Assembly: GCA_039030125.1 (NCBI GenBank)
Contig: JBCCEV010000117.1
Coordinates: 1 to 13,658, forward strand
DNA length: 13,658 nucleotides
Source of the DNA: JBCCEV01 sp039030125
Lineage (GTDB): Bacteria > Pseudomonadota > Gammaproteobacteria > Ga0077536
Reading direction: 5' to 3'
The notes beneath the pieces were generated by a model that had not been told where the DNA came from, searched no databases, and worked only from the letters and a program-made list of their open reading frames with translations. The position numbers and the translations under genes were made by a program. Every line of letters starts with the position of its first letter. Positions within the stretch are counted from its first letter, which is position 1. This document shows, in pieces, positions 1 through 6,754 of this stretch.

Positions 1-543
1 CGTTGCATCGCTGCCCTCGCTCTCATCGCGCGCGAGCTTACGCATGAACATCGCCAGCAGGCCCCAGGACAATCCGCCTAGCGCCGCAACGACCGCGCCC
101 AGCACGGGGCGTGGCGCGGTCGCCGATGCTTCACCGGGCGAGACCAAGAGCAGCCCCATACCGCCCATCACAATCGCGAGATAGACGAAATCCTTTTTTT
201 CGAAACGTTCGTCGAGGAGCCAGGGGCTCAATAAAATGACGTAAATCGGCGAGGTGTAATGAAGAAAGATGCCGGTTGCCGCGGTCGTCATTTTTTGAGC
301 ACTAATGAAGCAAATCGCGGTGGCTGCATGAGCGAGAGCTGCCGGCAGTATGAATGTCCCCCAGGATTTGCGATTGGGTCGGCACAGCAGGAGCAAAAAT
401 GGTGCACAAAAAAGGCCCCGCCAGCCAACGATTTCCCAAGCACTAAAGGAGGTGGCTTTGATGACCGCCGCGCCGGTGGAAATCAGAAAAGCGCAGGCGA
501 CGATTTGTCCGTAAGCGCGGGCGGCGGGATTTGGCTGGGCCAC
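1..543 (-). CDS. DMT-superfamily permease, EamA domain (partial, C-terminus cut by window edge)
   Basis: Reading the minus strand from a GTG at 543 gives an open frame of 181 codons that runs off the left edge. It has about six hydrophobic segments (roughly residues 13-30, 39-55, 64-81, 88-106, 120-135 and 147-167). The first EamA repeat ends with the typical pattern of a TxxxTGIFLHYTSP-like helix, then LLSPWLLDER and a GxxLLLVSP helix; the second repeat starts near residue 147. This family moves small metabolites such as amino acids or nucleosides across the inner membrane, but the substrate cannot be read here. The start is uncertain: no clear Shine-Dalgarno precedes GTG 543, and the frame stays open to another GTG at 603. 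I prefer 543 because it leaves room for a shared promoter region with the divergent aminotransferase and keeps the palindrome at 571-583 outside the gene. Confidence 0.85.
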   Translation of the reverse strand, partial: MAQPNPAARAYGQIVACAFLISTGAAVIKATSFSAWEIVGWRGLFCAPFLLLLCRPNRKSWGTFILPAALAHAATAICFISAQKMTTAATGIFLHYTSPIYVILLSPWLLDERFEKKDFVYLAIVMGGMGLLLVSPGEASATAPRPVLGAVVAALGGLSWGLLAMFMRKLARDESEGSDAT

Positions 544-570
544 AGAATTAAAGGGTGGTTGAGTTTGGGG

Positions 571-583
571 TGTAGAGTCTACA
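571..583. promoter_or_regulatory. Palindrome TGTAGA-G-TCTACA, candidate operator
   Basis: This is a perfect 6-bp inverted repeat around a single central G. It lies in the spacer between the divergent permease and aminotransferase genes. It overlaps a possible -10 element for the aminotransferase (TACAAT, 580-585), with a weak TTGAGT at 559-564 and a short 15-nt spacing. The position suits a repressor site acting on one or both genes. No regulator gene is visible next to it and I cannot assign the site to a regulator family. Confidence 0.4.
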
Positions 584-626
584 ATGCCACGTCTTATCGC
601 CACACACCGCTAGCCGGTTTAAGCCC

Positions 627-632
627 AAGGAG
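627..632 (+). promoter_or_regulatory. Ribosome binding site of the aminotransferase
   Basis: AAGGAG lies 6 nt before the ATG at 639. It is a strong Shine-Dalgarno that fixes the start of the aminotransferase. Confidence 0.8.
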
Positions 633-638
633 TGTCTC

Positions 639-2033
639 ATGAGTGTTACGCCCGAAACGCTGAAACAGCGCGACATCGACAGCATCATTCATCCCTATAC
701 CCATCTCTCGAAGCATTTGGAGACCGGGCCTCTGGTTTTCACCCGTGCCGAGGGCCCCTATATCTGGGATGACAAGGGCAACAAATACATTGAGGCGTTG
801 GCGGGCCTTTGGTGTACGGCGCTGGGCTACGGCAACGAAGAACTATGCCAGACCGCCTATGATCAAATGAAAGAGCTGTCTTACGCACCTATTTTTGCCG
901 GCAAAACGCATGAAGTCGGCATCGAGTTGGCGGAAAAACTGAAATCCCTGATGCCTTTCGATGGCGGCAAAGTGTTCTACGGCAACTCAGGTTCGGATGC
1001 TAACGACACGCAGATCAAATTACTTTGGTATTACAACAACGCGCGCGGCAAGCCTGAAAAGAAAAAAATGATCGGGCGGGTCAAGGGCTACCACGGCATC
1101 ACCATGGCGGCCGGAAGCCTCACCGGGATCCTGCCTTCGCACACAGGGTTTGATCTACCCCTAGACGGTGGTCGCTTTTTGCATACCGATACGCCGCATC
1201 ATTACCGCTACGCGGAAGACGGTGAGTCGGAAGAAGATTTCGCGACTCGGTTGGCTAACAATCTTGAGCAGCTAATCCTCAAGGAAGGTCCTGAGACCGT
1301 AGCCGGGTTCATTGCTGAACCGATCATGGCGGCCGGTGGCGTGATCGTTCCGCCGCGCACTTATTTTCAGAAGATCCAATCAGTGCTCGAAAAATATGAC
1401 GTGATGTACGTCGATGATGAAGTGGTCTGCGGTTTTGGCCGCACCGGTAATCCCTTTGGCTATGACACGTTCGAATTGCAACCAGATACGGTCACGATGG
1501 CAAAGGCCCTAACTTCCGCTTATCAGCCGTTGAGTGCGGTGGTGATCAAAGATGACATGTTCAAGACCATGGTCGATGCCGCTGATGAAATGGGTGTCTT
1601 CGGCCACGGTTATACCTACAGCGGCCATCCGGTGGCCTGCGCGGTCGGATTGAAAACGCTCGAAATCTATGAGCGCGATGAAATATTCGATAAAGCGGCG
1701 GCATTGACCCCGCATTTCCAACAGCGTTTACGTTCTTTTGCCGATCATCCAATGGTGGGCGAAGTCCGCGGCGCTGGATTGCTCGGCGCCATTGAGTTTG
1801 TCGCCAATAAGGAAACCAAGGCACTCTTTGACCCGCCGGGCACGGTGGGTGCGCACTGTGTTCAGCAATGCCATGCCAACGGACTCGTTATCCGGCCTTT
1901 GGGCGACACCATGGGATTTTGTCCGCCGTTAATTGTTACCCCAGAACAGATCGATGAGATCTTCGACAAATTCGAGAAATCGCTCGACGCGACCACGCAG
2001 TGGGCGATGGCAGAAGGTCTTCTCAAAACGTAG
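639..2033 (+). CDS. Class III (omega) aminotransferase, PLP-dependent
   Basis: This 464-residue protein has the full length of class III aminotransferases and a cytoplasmic character. Visible family features are the N-terminal GLWC segment (W58), the phosphate-binding stretch GNSGSDAND (115-123), YHG at 151-153 whose tyrosine stacks on the cofactor, AEP at 226-228, the DEV motif with D260 that contacts the pyridine nitrogen, and the Schiff-base lysine K289 in MAKALTS. YTYSGHP at 325-331 and the arginine of GLVIRPLGD (R419), matching the flipping substrate-carboxylate arginine of omega-transaminases, complete the set. It transfers an amino group from an amine or omega-amino acid to a keto acid, usually pyruvate. 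The amine donor (beta-alanine, putrescine, taurine and others are handled by relatives) cannot be decided. It is followed after 8 nt by the hydrolase at 2042 and probably shares its transcript; a permease gene diverges upstream. Confidence 0.93.
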   Translation: MSVTPETLKQRDIDSIIHPYTHLSKHLETGPLVFTRAEGPYIWDDKGNKYIEALAGLWCTALGYGNEELCQTAYDQMKELSYAPIFAGKTHEVGIELAEKLKSLMPFDGGKVFYGNSGSDANDTQIKLLWYYNNARGKPEKKKMIGRVKGYHGITMAAGSLTGILPSHTGFDLPLDGGRFLHTDTPHHYRYAEDGESEEDFATRLANNLEQLILKEGPETVAGFIAEPIMAAGGVIVPPRTYFQKIQSVLEKYDVMYVDDEVVCGFGRTGNPFGYDTFELQPDTVTMAKALTSAYQPLSAVVIKDDMFKTMVDAADEMGVFGHGYTYSGHPVACAVGLKTLEIYERDEIFDKAAALTPHFQQRLRSFADHPMVGEVRGAGLLGAIEFVANKETKALFDPPGTVGAHCVQQCHANGLVIRPLGDTMGFCPPLIVTPEQIDEIFDKFEKSLDATTQWAMAEGLLKT

Positions 2034-2038
2034 GGAAG
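2033..2038 (+). promoter_or_regulatory. Ribosome binding site choosing the ATG at 2042
   Basis: GGGAAG, beginning at the last base of the aminotransferase stop codon, lies 3 nt before the ATG at 2042. The frame is open to an earlier ATG at 2000 inside the aminotransferase, but that one adds 14 residues without family character. The internal start is preferred. Confidence 0.55.
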
Positions 2039-2041
2039 TCG

Positions 2042-2824
2042 ATGTCCGAGAGCGGTTTCATCTCGGTCGGAGCAACCAAGCTCGAAACACTTCGTTGCGA
2101 GGGTGGGCGCGCCGCCCCGACCTTGGTATTACTGCACGAAGGGCTCGGTTGCTGCGCCATGTGGCGCCAATTTCCAGAGCAGTTGGCCGAGGCTACCGGC
2201 CTTGATGTTTTTGCTTACTCACGTGCGGGTTATGGGGCTTCCTCGCCGATAAACTTACCGCGGGCGTTGGATTACCACACGCGCGAGGCCCTCGATATTT
2301 TACCGCAGGTGCTTGAGGGTGCCGCGATCGGTGATTGCATTCTGGTAGGTCACAGTGACGGCGCCTCAATCGCCATCGTTTATCAAGGCGAAAAGGCGGA
2401 TCCGAGGGTGCGGGGTTTAGTCCTCATGGCGCCGCACGTCATGACCGAGAAGAAGAGCGTGCTAACGATTACCGAGGCGGGCGATATCTTTCGCGGGACG
2501 AATTTGCGCGAGCGGCTTGCGCGCTACCATGGCGATAACGTGGACGGTGCATTTTGGGGTTGGCGTGACGCCTGGGTGGATCCGATGTTCCGGCGCTGGA
2601 GTATTGAGCAACACTTGGGGTCGATTAAGGTTCCGGTGCTAACGATCCGCGGCGACGACGATCAATATTCGACCGCCCAGCACGTGCTGCGTATCAACGC
2701 GAAGGTTTCCGGGCCGGTGAAACACGTCGGATTACCCTGCCAGCACTCGCCGCCGACCGAGGCGACCGATGACTGTGTTGCGGCGATCGCTGACTACATC
2801 CGCGAACGAGGGTTGTTGAACTAA
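2042..2824 (+). CDS. Alpha/beta-fold hydrolase
   Basis: The product has 260 residues, typical of small alpha/beta hydrolases, with no signal peptide, so it is probably cytoplasmic. The fold signature is clear: a strand ending in LVLLHEG (28-34, oxyanion-hole HEG), YSRAGYGAS (59-67), the nucleophile elbow GHSDG with S105 as the catalytic serine, a VPVLTIRGDDDQY segment whose aspartate near D207 is the likely acid, and QHSPP with H235 as the catalytic histidine. The residues between about 135 and 190 are rich in Trp and Arg and form the probable cap. The reaction (ester, lactone or C-C bond hydrolysis) cannot be told from sequence alone. It sits 8 nt behind the aminotransferase and converges on the DUF4399 gene with only 8 nt between stops, so the two transcripts meet here without an obvious terminator. 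Confidence 0.88.
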   Translation: MSESGFISVGATKLETLRCEGGRAAPTLVLLHEGLGCCAMWRQFPEQLAEATGLDVFAYSRAGYGASSPINLPRALDYHTREALDILPQVLEGAAIGDCILVGHSDGASIAIVYQGEKADPRVRGLVLMAPHVMTEKKSVLTITEAGDIFRGTNLRERLARYHGDNVDGAFWGWRDAWVDPMFRRWSIEQHLGSIKVPVLTIRGDDDQYSTAQHVLRINAKVSGPVKHVGLPCQHSPPTEATDDCVAAIADYIRERGLLN

Positions 2825-2832
2825 ATCTATCT

Positions 2833-3255
2833 CTACTCGATCGTGATCGTGATCTTCTCGGACATCACCGGTGGGGCGTGTGGAATATGCAGGTGGTCGC
2901 CGAAGATTAGCTGCAGCGTGTGTTCGCCCGCGGGTAGTGCCAGTTCTGCTTCCGTTTGCCCCTGACCAAAATGTTTGAGCTGCTCGGAACTACCGAGCGG
3001 GGCGGTTAAATCTGGGAGTTCTTCGGTGTCGATCAGCAAGTGATGGTGTCCGGTTCCTGGAACAGCGATCCCGGCTGGCGCGATGCCCATTCCTGATAGT
3101 CCGAATCTGACTTTAAACGGCGAGCTCAAAGCCTCACCGGCGGTCGGCGAAATAATATAGACAGTGGCACCGGGACTGGAATCGGTAGCCAATGCCGTCG
3201 GTGATAGCGGTAGCAAGCAAATGATGATCGGCACTATGAAGATCTTGGCAAACAT
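2833..3255 (-). CDS. Secreted DUF4399 domain protein
   Basis: This is a 140-residue protein with a clear Sec signal peptide (hydrophobic residues about 5-20, cleavage likely after ALA at 23), so it should be periplasmic or secreted. The mature part matches my memory of DUF4399: a beta-rich domain with SPTAGEALSSPFKVRFGLSGMGIAPAG-like opening, GHHHLLID at 69-76, HFGQGQTE at 95-102, LPAGEHTLQLIFGDHLHIPHAPPV at 107-130 and an ITITIE end. Its histidines (70-72, 95, 112, 121, 123, 126) are numerous for its size and could bind metal, which is inference; the function of the family is not known to me. It lies 261 nt downstream of the SCO-MauG gene on the same strand and has its own promoter candidate, so cotranscription with mtoX is possible but not required. 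No good Shine-Dalgarno precedes ATG 3255. Confidence 0.85.
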   Translation of the reverse strand: MFAKIFIVPIIICLLPLSPTALATDSSPGATVYIISPTAGEALSSPFKVRFGLSGMGIAPAGIAVPGTGHHHLLIDTEELPDLTAPLGSSEQLKHFGQGQTEAELALPAGEHTLQLIFGDHLHIPHAPPVMSEKITITIE

Positions 3256-3301
3256 ACTTTTTTAAACCGGTTATTGATTGTGAATGACGACGATGCTTCT
3301 C

Positions 3302-3331
3302 ATTACAAAACGATTGTGCGGTGCGTTTCAA
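3302..3331 (-). promoter_or_regulatory. Candidate sigma70 promoter for the DUF4399 gene
   Basis: On the minus strand TTGAAA (3331-3326) and TGTAAT (3307-3302) each match the consensus at five of six bases and are 18 nt apart. They predict a start of transcription near 3295, about 40 nt before the ATG at 3255. Confidence 0.45.
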
Positions 3332-3516
3332 GACAGTCCATCAAAATGCCGACCGCTTCGCTCGCGAACCCTGTGGCGAAATGGGAGTTTGAGCGCGCCG
3401 TGATGGTGCGTGAGTTACGGCACAAGGGATTTTGATCCGCACCGGCGATGCGGGCAGCGCGAAGATCATGTGAATTTTGCACCGTTTTGAACCGCGATCA
3501 GCGACACGGCGATCGT

Positions 3517-5358
3517 CTAATGCAATTGACCTAAAGGGTTGCCGATTGGTTGGTCCTGTGCGGTTTGCACGATCTCGCCGAGATGTTCGCTCGTCAGCGT
3601 GCGAAGGAAGGCAGTAATGGCTTGTTGTTCCTGAGCTGAAAGATTGAGCGGTTCGATGAGCGGGTCCAGCAACTCATTCGGTACTCCGCCTTGGTTGTAA
3701 AACGCGACCACTTCGTCCAACGTTGCCAGCGATCCGTCGTGCATATAGGGAAAAGTGACATCGATATTTCGCAATGTGGGGGTACGAAATTTCCATCGAT
3801 CCGCGGGGTCTTCGGTCACCTCATAGCGCCCCAGATCGTTTGGAGGGGGCTCACTCGCTTCGGCGACGGCCGCGAGGTTGTACTCAATCGTGGTTCCGGG
3901 TGCTATCTCGACGCTTCGATCGCCATCGATTCGTCCCATCGAGCGGCGATAGCCAATGCCGGTGTTATGCAATTGCTGATCGGTGAACAAAGCATCGCCG
4001 CCGGTCACGGTATGGCAGGCGTTGCAGCGCCCTTTACCTGTGAAGATCTCGAATCCCGAGCGCTCTTGCGCATTGAGCGCGGTGCTGTCCTGGCCAAAAT
4101 ACCAGCGATCGAAACGGCTTCCTCCCGCAATTAAGCTTCGCTGATAGGCGGCGAGCGCCTGTCCAAGGTTCTGCATGTTAGCGCCCGTTCCGTACAGTGC
4201 CTTGAAAGACTCGGCGTAGCCGCGATCGCGCATGATTTTGTTGATCACGTATCCCACTGATGGATTGGCCATTTCGTTGTGCGCGAGTAGCGGTGACCAA
4301 ACTTGCTGCTCCAAGCGGTCTTCCCGGCTGTCGTGGAACAGAGTCTCCAAGAAACCAATGTTAAGTAGGGTCGGAGCATTGCGTTTAACCGTACGGCCTT
4401 CGACGCCGACGGCTGTGGCAAGCTCTTGGCTGGTAAAACCTTGCGCTGGAATATGGCACATTGCGCAGGAAATGGTGTCGTTGTGCGATAGCCGCCGGTC
4501 AAAAAATAGGCGTTTGCCCAAGGTGATTTCTTCGTCACTCGCTTGCGCAACGTTTGATTTCGGCAAACCTAAATCAGCTTCAATAGCCGCGCCCGCTGGA
4601 TTTGTTATGGCTGAGCGGCTTTCGGAACCGAAGCTCTCGCTGGCTAGTTGCAGCGTTTCGATGTCATTAGCGAGGGTATCGGCATGCAGAAAAGCGGTTG
4701 AGTAAATGTTGCGAATACTAAGTTCAGGGTCGATTAGAAATACGCGTAGGATGTGAGAGAACGCGTGCCCTTGGGATTCTTGCACCGACTGTTGATAGGC
4801 ACTCAAGGTCGCGGGTAAGGCACTCGCTTCGGGGGCTGTTGCGAACTGCCAGCGCACCCCGGGTGGGCGGAAAGACTCAGCGTATTTTGCCAGCGCTTGG
4901 GGGGTGTCGCGTTCAACATCGAAACTGTAGCTAATTAGCTGGAAGCGGTTTTTGAGGGCCGGTTTCGCCGCGAGTCGCCGGGCGACCTGGCCCATGACAA
5001 AGCTTGCTAGCGGGCAACCGTTAACGTCGTCGCATTGGGTATAGATGAAAGCTAAGACGGTGATTTTTCCAGCCAGCGCTTGGTGAAGCGTCGAGAGTTT
5101 CCGCTGCTCAGTGAGCAGCGGCCCATCGCCGGCAGTACCCAGGTGCGGCAAAGAGTAAGAGCCGACCGCCGGTGGCTCGTAGGCGAGCGCCTGGTAACCG
5201 GGCGCCACAATTTTGGCGATTTCATTCTTAGTGCCGTGGGCGCAGGCAGCCCCAGCCAAAGAAAAGATAAAAAAACCGAGCACGCACCGGCGCGCTCGGT
5301 TCCCTATTGGGTGGCGCAACGGACGGGCGTTAGCGAGGTAAGTCCGCCACGTTTTCAT
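3517..5358 (-). CDS. SCO1/SenC-like domain fused to di-heme MauG/cytochrome c peroxidase
   Basis: This 613-residue protein joins two normally separate activities. Residues 1-40 are a signal peptide (basic start with RARR, hydrophobic core 26-38, likely cut after ACA at 40). About 65-235 is a thioredoxin-like SCO domain: C109 and C115 followed by P116, and H202 in SHILRVFLID, fit the copper ligands of SCO proteins, but the cysteines are spaced CX5C instead of the usual CX3C. About 265-590 is a CCP/MauG domain with two heme c motifs, CAMCH (298-302) and CNACH (445-449), plus the family segment PYMHDGS (537-543). SCO proteins deliver copper or reduce cysteines; MauG-type enzymes use two hemes and peroxide. 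The gene starts 29 nt inside the end of the methanethiol oxidase gene, and published mtoX loci carry SCO1 and MauG functions nearby. A role in maturing or serving MtoX in the periplasm is the best inference. The start codon has only a weak ribosome binding site, as expected for translational coupling. Confidence 0.9.
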   Translation of the reverse strand: MKTWRTYLANARPLRHPIGNRARRCVLGFFIFSLAGAACAHGTKNEIAKIVAPGYQALAYEPPAVGSYSLPHLGTAGDGPLLTEQRKLSTLHQALAGKITVLAFIYTQCDDVNGCPLASFVMGQVARRLAAKPALKNRFQLISYSFDVERDTPQALAKYAESFRPPGVRWQFATAPEASALPATLSAYQQSVQESQGHAFSHILRVFLIDPELSIRNIYSTAFLHADTLANDIETLQLASESFGSESRSAITNPAGAAIEADLGLPKSNVAQASDEEITLGKRLFFDRRLSHNDTISCAMCHIPAQGFTSQELATAVGVEGRTVKRNAPTLLNIGFLETLFHDSREDRLEQQVWSPLLAHNEMANPSVGYVINKIMRDRGYAESFKALYGTGANMQNLGQALAAYQRSLIAGGSRFDRWYFGQDSTALNAQERSGFEIFTGKGRCNACHTVTGGDALFTDQQLHNTGIGYRRSMGRIDGDRSVEIAPGTTIEYNLAAVAEASEPPPNDLGRYEVTEDPADRWKFRTPTLRNIDVTFPYMHDGSLATLDEVVAFYNQGGVPNELLDPLIEPLNLSAQEQQAITAFLRTLTSEHLGEIVQTAQDQPIGNPLGQLH

Positions 5359-6688
5359 TGCTCGGTGCGGTCAGCAGGTCCTGCGCGTAGAGCGCGTTGG
5401 CACCAAATCGCATCTGGTGGGGCAGGCCCAATTTCTCGGCGATGAAATCGATCGCAAATTGTTCCTTCAAATCTTCTCCATCCCAGGCGTACGCTTTGAA
5501 GTATTGCAGGTTGCCGGGGCTTCCCTCTTTTTTGTCCCAGTTGCCCAGTAACGAGGAGGTGTAGTAGACGCGTTTACCGTCCCAACTCTGCGAGAGCATG
5601 TTGATCTGGTCGCCAATTTTTTTGGTGTAGATCTCTTTGGCTGCAAACGGGTCCGAGACGTCGAAGACTCGGGTCATGCCGTCGTTCCAGGTGTTCACCC
5701 ACAGCAGACTGTCATCGGCGGAGATGGAGATATCGACCGGAAGTGGGATCTTGCTGGCATCACCGATGTCAGCGACAGCCGTCGCCTGCCATTCGCCGTT
5801 ATCGTCTTCGTAGATCAACCAGATCTTTGAAGTGAGGGCAGTCGTTGTGAAACAGTAGTTGTTTTGCGAACCCCAAGCGCAACGAACCTCAAGTGGCGCC
5901 CCCGGCACGTCCAGGATTTTCTCGGGCTTGCGTGCATGAAGATCCCAAATCACGGCGGTGTTGCCGAATTGTTTCATGGCCTCGGCATCAGCCATCATCT
6001 TGCCGAGGTCCATCATGTAGTTGTTCCAGCCTGTGAACGAGGAGGTCACCAGTACATTGCGACGGGGCAGCGCGCGGACGTCGTAACCGAAGCCATCAGC
6101 GAATTGACCGGACTTCTCGGCGCCGTTCAATGCGCCTTCTTTAGGCATCCAATACGTATCCACGTAGTCACCCGCGTTGGTGTACTCCACCATGCCCGTA
6201 ACGCCGCCGTGGTCTTCGTGATTCGACAAGCCAGTGACTAGCATTCGGCCCGGCATCGCGTAACTCGTGTGCGGACCAACCACACCACCGCTTTTCGCCA
6301 CAAAATCTTCAATGGTCTTGTGCAGCGTTGGCTTCGATGGATCGGAGTGCACGTCGAAGATGAAAATCTTGTTGGTATCGAGTCCGGACGCCCAAAGATA
6401 GCGACGGTCGTCCGTCAAGCCCGAGTGGTGGGCTTCGTTACGACCACCAACGGAGAGGCTGTTGATGATCTTCCCGTAATGTTCGGAGCCGGGATTGACG
6501 TCAATGGTAACCAGCTTGTCTTGTTCATCGCCAAGGCCTTCTTGACCCAGGGTCCAGACATAGACGTAATCTTCCTGGCCGACGATTTTCGCCATGTAAG
6601 GCGACATGCAGGTTTCATCAGCGTGGGTGAAAGAGGAGACGAATAGGGCTAAGGCAGGTAACCAGGCGACCTTGAATCGAAATTTCAT
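5330..6688 (-). CDS. mtoX: Periplasmic methanethiol oxidase, selenium-binding protein 1 (SBP56) family
   Basis: This 452-residue protein belongs to the SELENBP1/SBP56 family. Shared landmarks with human SELENBP1 that I recall are EAHHSGL (85-91), IFIFDVHSDPSKPTLHKTIE (108-127), a GPHTSY histidine (H140), PLEVRC (265-270), LPVDISISADDSLLWVNTW with DVSDP (316-347), QSWDGKRVYYTSSL plus NWDK (367-386), and LPHQMRFG near the C-terminus (422-429). A signal peptide of about 23 residues (cut after THA) places it in the periplasm, as for bacterial MtoX. The reaction of the family is oxidation of methanethiol with O2 to formaldehyde, hydrogen sulfide and hydrogen peroxide, using copper. The adjacent overlapping SCO-MauG gene, the usual companion functions of mtoX, raises confidence in this assignment over a generic selenium-binding label. 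Its Shine-Dalgarno is buried in a hairpin. Whether it acts on methanethiol in this organism is unproven. Confidence 0.88.
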   Translation of the reverse strand: MKFRFKVAWLPALALFVSSFTHADETCMSPYMAKIVGQEDYVYVWTLGQEGLGDEQDKLVTIDVNPGSEHYGKIINSLSVGGRNEAHHSGLTDDRRYLWASGLDTNKIFIFDVHSDPSKPTLHKTIEDFVAKSGGVVGPHTSYAMPGRMLVTGLSNHEDHGGVTGMVEYTNAGDYVDTYWMPKEGALNGAEKSGQFADGFGYDVRALPRRNVLVTSSFTGWNNYMMDLGKMMADAEAMKQFGNTAVIWDLHARKPEKILDVPGAPLEVRCAWGSQNNYCFTTTALTSKIWLIYEDDNGEWQATAVADIGDASKIPLPVDISISADDSLLWVNTWNDGMTRVFDVSDPFAAKEIYTKKIGDQINMLSQSWDGKRVYYTSSLLGNWDKKEGSPGNLQYFKAYAWDGEDLKEQFAIDFIAEKLGLPHQMRFGANALYAQDLLTAPSNENVADLPR

Positions 6689-6694
6689 CGCGCT

Positions 6695-6711
6695 TCTCCA
6701 AGCTTTGGAGA
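6695..6711 (-). promoter_or_regulatory. Hairpin covering the mtoX ribosome binding site
   Basis: A perfect 7-bp inverted repeat (TCTCCAA on one arm, TTGGAGA on the other, 3-nt loop) sits just before mtoX. The downstream arm on the minus strand contains the GGAGA Shine-Dalgarno, which together with AGCGCG precedes the ATG at 6688. In an RNA reading through from the RND gene the hairpin would hide the ribosome binding site. There is no T tract, so it is not a typical terminator. Confidence 0.45.
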
Positions 6712-6715
6712 GTGT

Positions 6716-6743
6716 ATTTTAGAGCCCAAGCGCGCCACGTCTA
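6716..6743 (-). promoter_or_regulatory. Weak candidate promoter between the RND gene and mtoX
   Basis: On the minus strand TAGACG (6743-6738, four of six) and TAAAAT (6721-6716, five of six) are 16 nt apart. Transcription would begin near 6709, at the edge of the hairpin, giving a leader of about 20 nt. It would allow mtoX to be expressed apart from the RND gene. The match is poor on the -35 side. Confidence 0.22.
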
Positions 6744-6754
6744 CTGATTTTGCC

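Noticed and set aside
259..642. Plus-strand open frame of 127 codons upstream of the aminotransferase
   Set aside because: It lies opposite the EamA permease, whose translation shows real transmembrane repeats; this frame gives a low-complexity, Gly/Arg-rich product without family character.
2836..2855. Tandem GATCGT-like repeat at the end of the DUF4399 gene
   Set aside because: It encodes the alternating Ile-Thr strand at the C-terminus; codon repetition explains it.
3134..3331. Minus-strand 65-codon frame upstream of and overlapping the DUF4399 gene
   Set aside because: It overlaps the DUF4399 signal peptide in another frame and the promoter candidate; no ribosome binding site or family resemblance.
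3691..4134. Plus-strand open frame opposite the MauG domain
   Set aside because: It is antisense to a strongly conserved heme domain (CNACH region) and has no recognisable product or ribosome binding site.
5864..6646. Two plus-strand frames opposite mtoX
   Set aside because: Both mirror the conserved SBP56 coding sequence; long antisense frames are expected at this GC content.
5330..6688. Annotation as a selenium-binding or selenium-metabolism protein
   Set aside because: No in-frame TGA or selenium gene is present; export signal and SCO/MauG partner fit methanethiol oxidase better.
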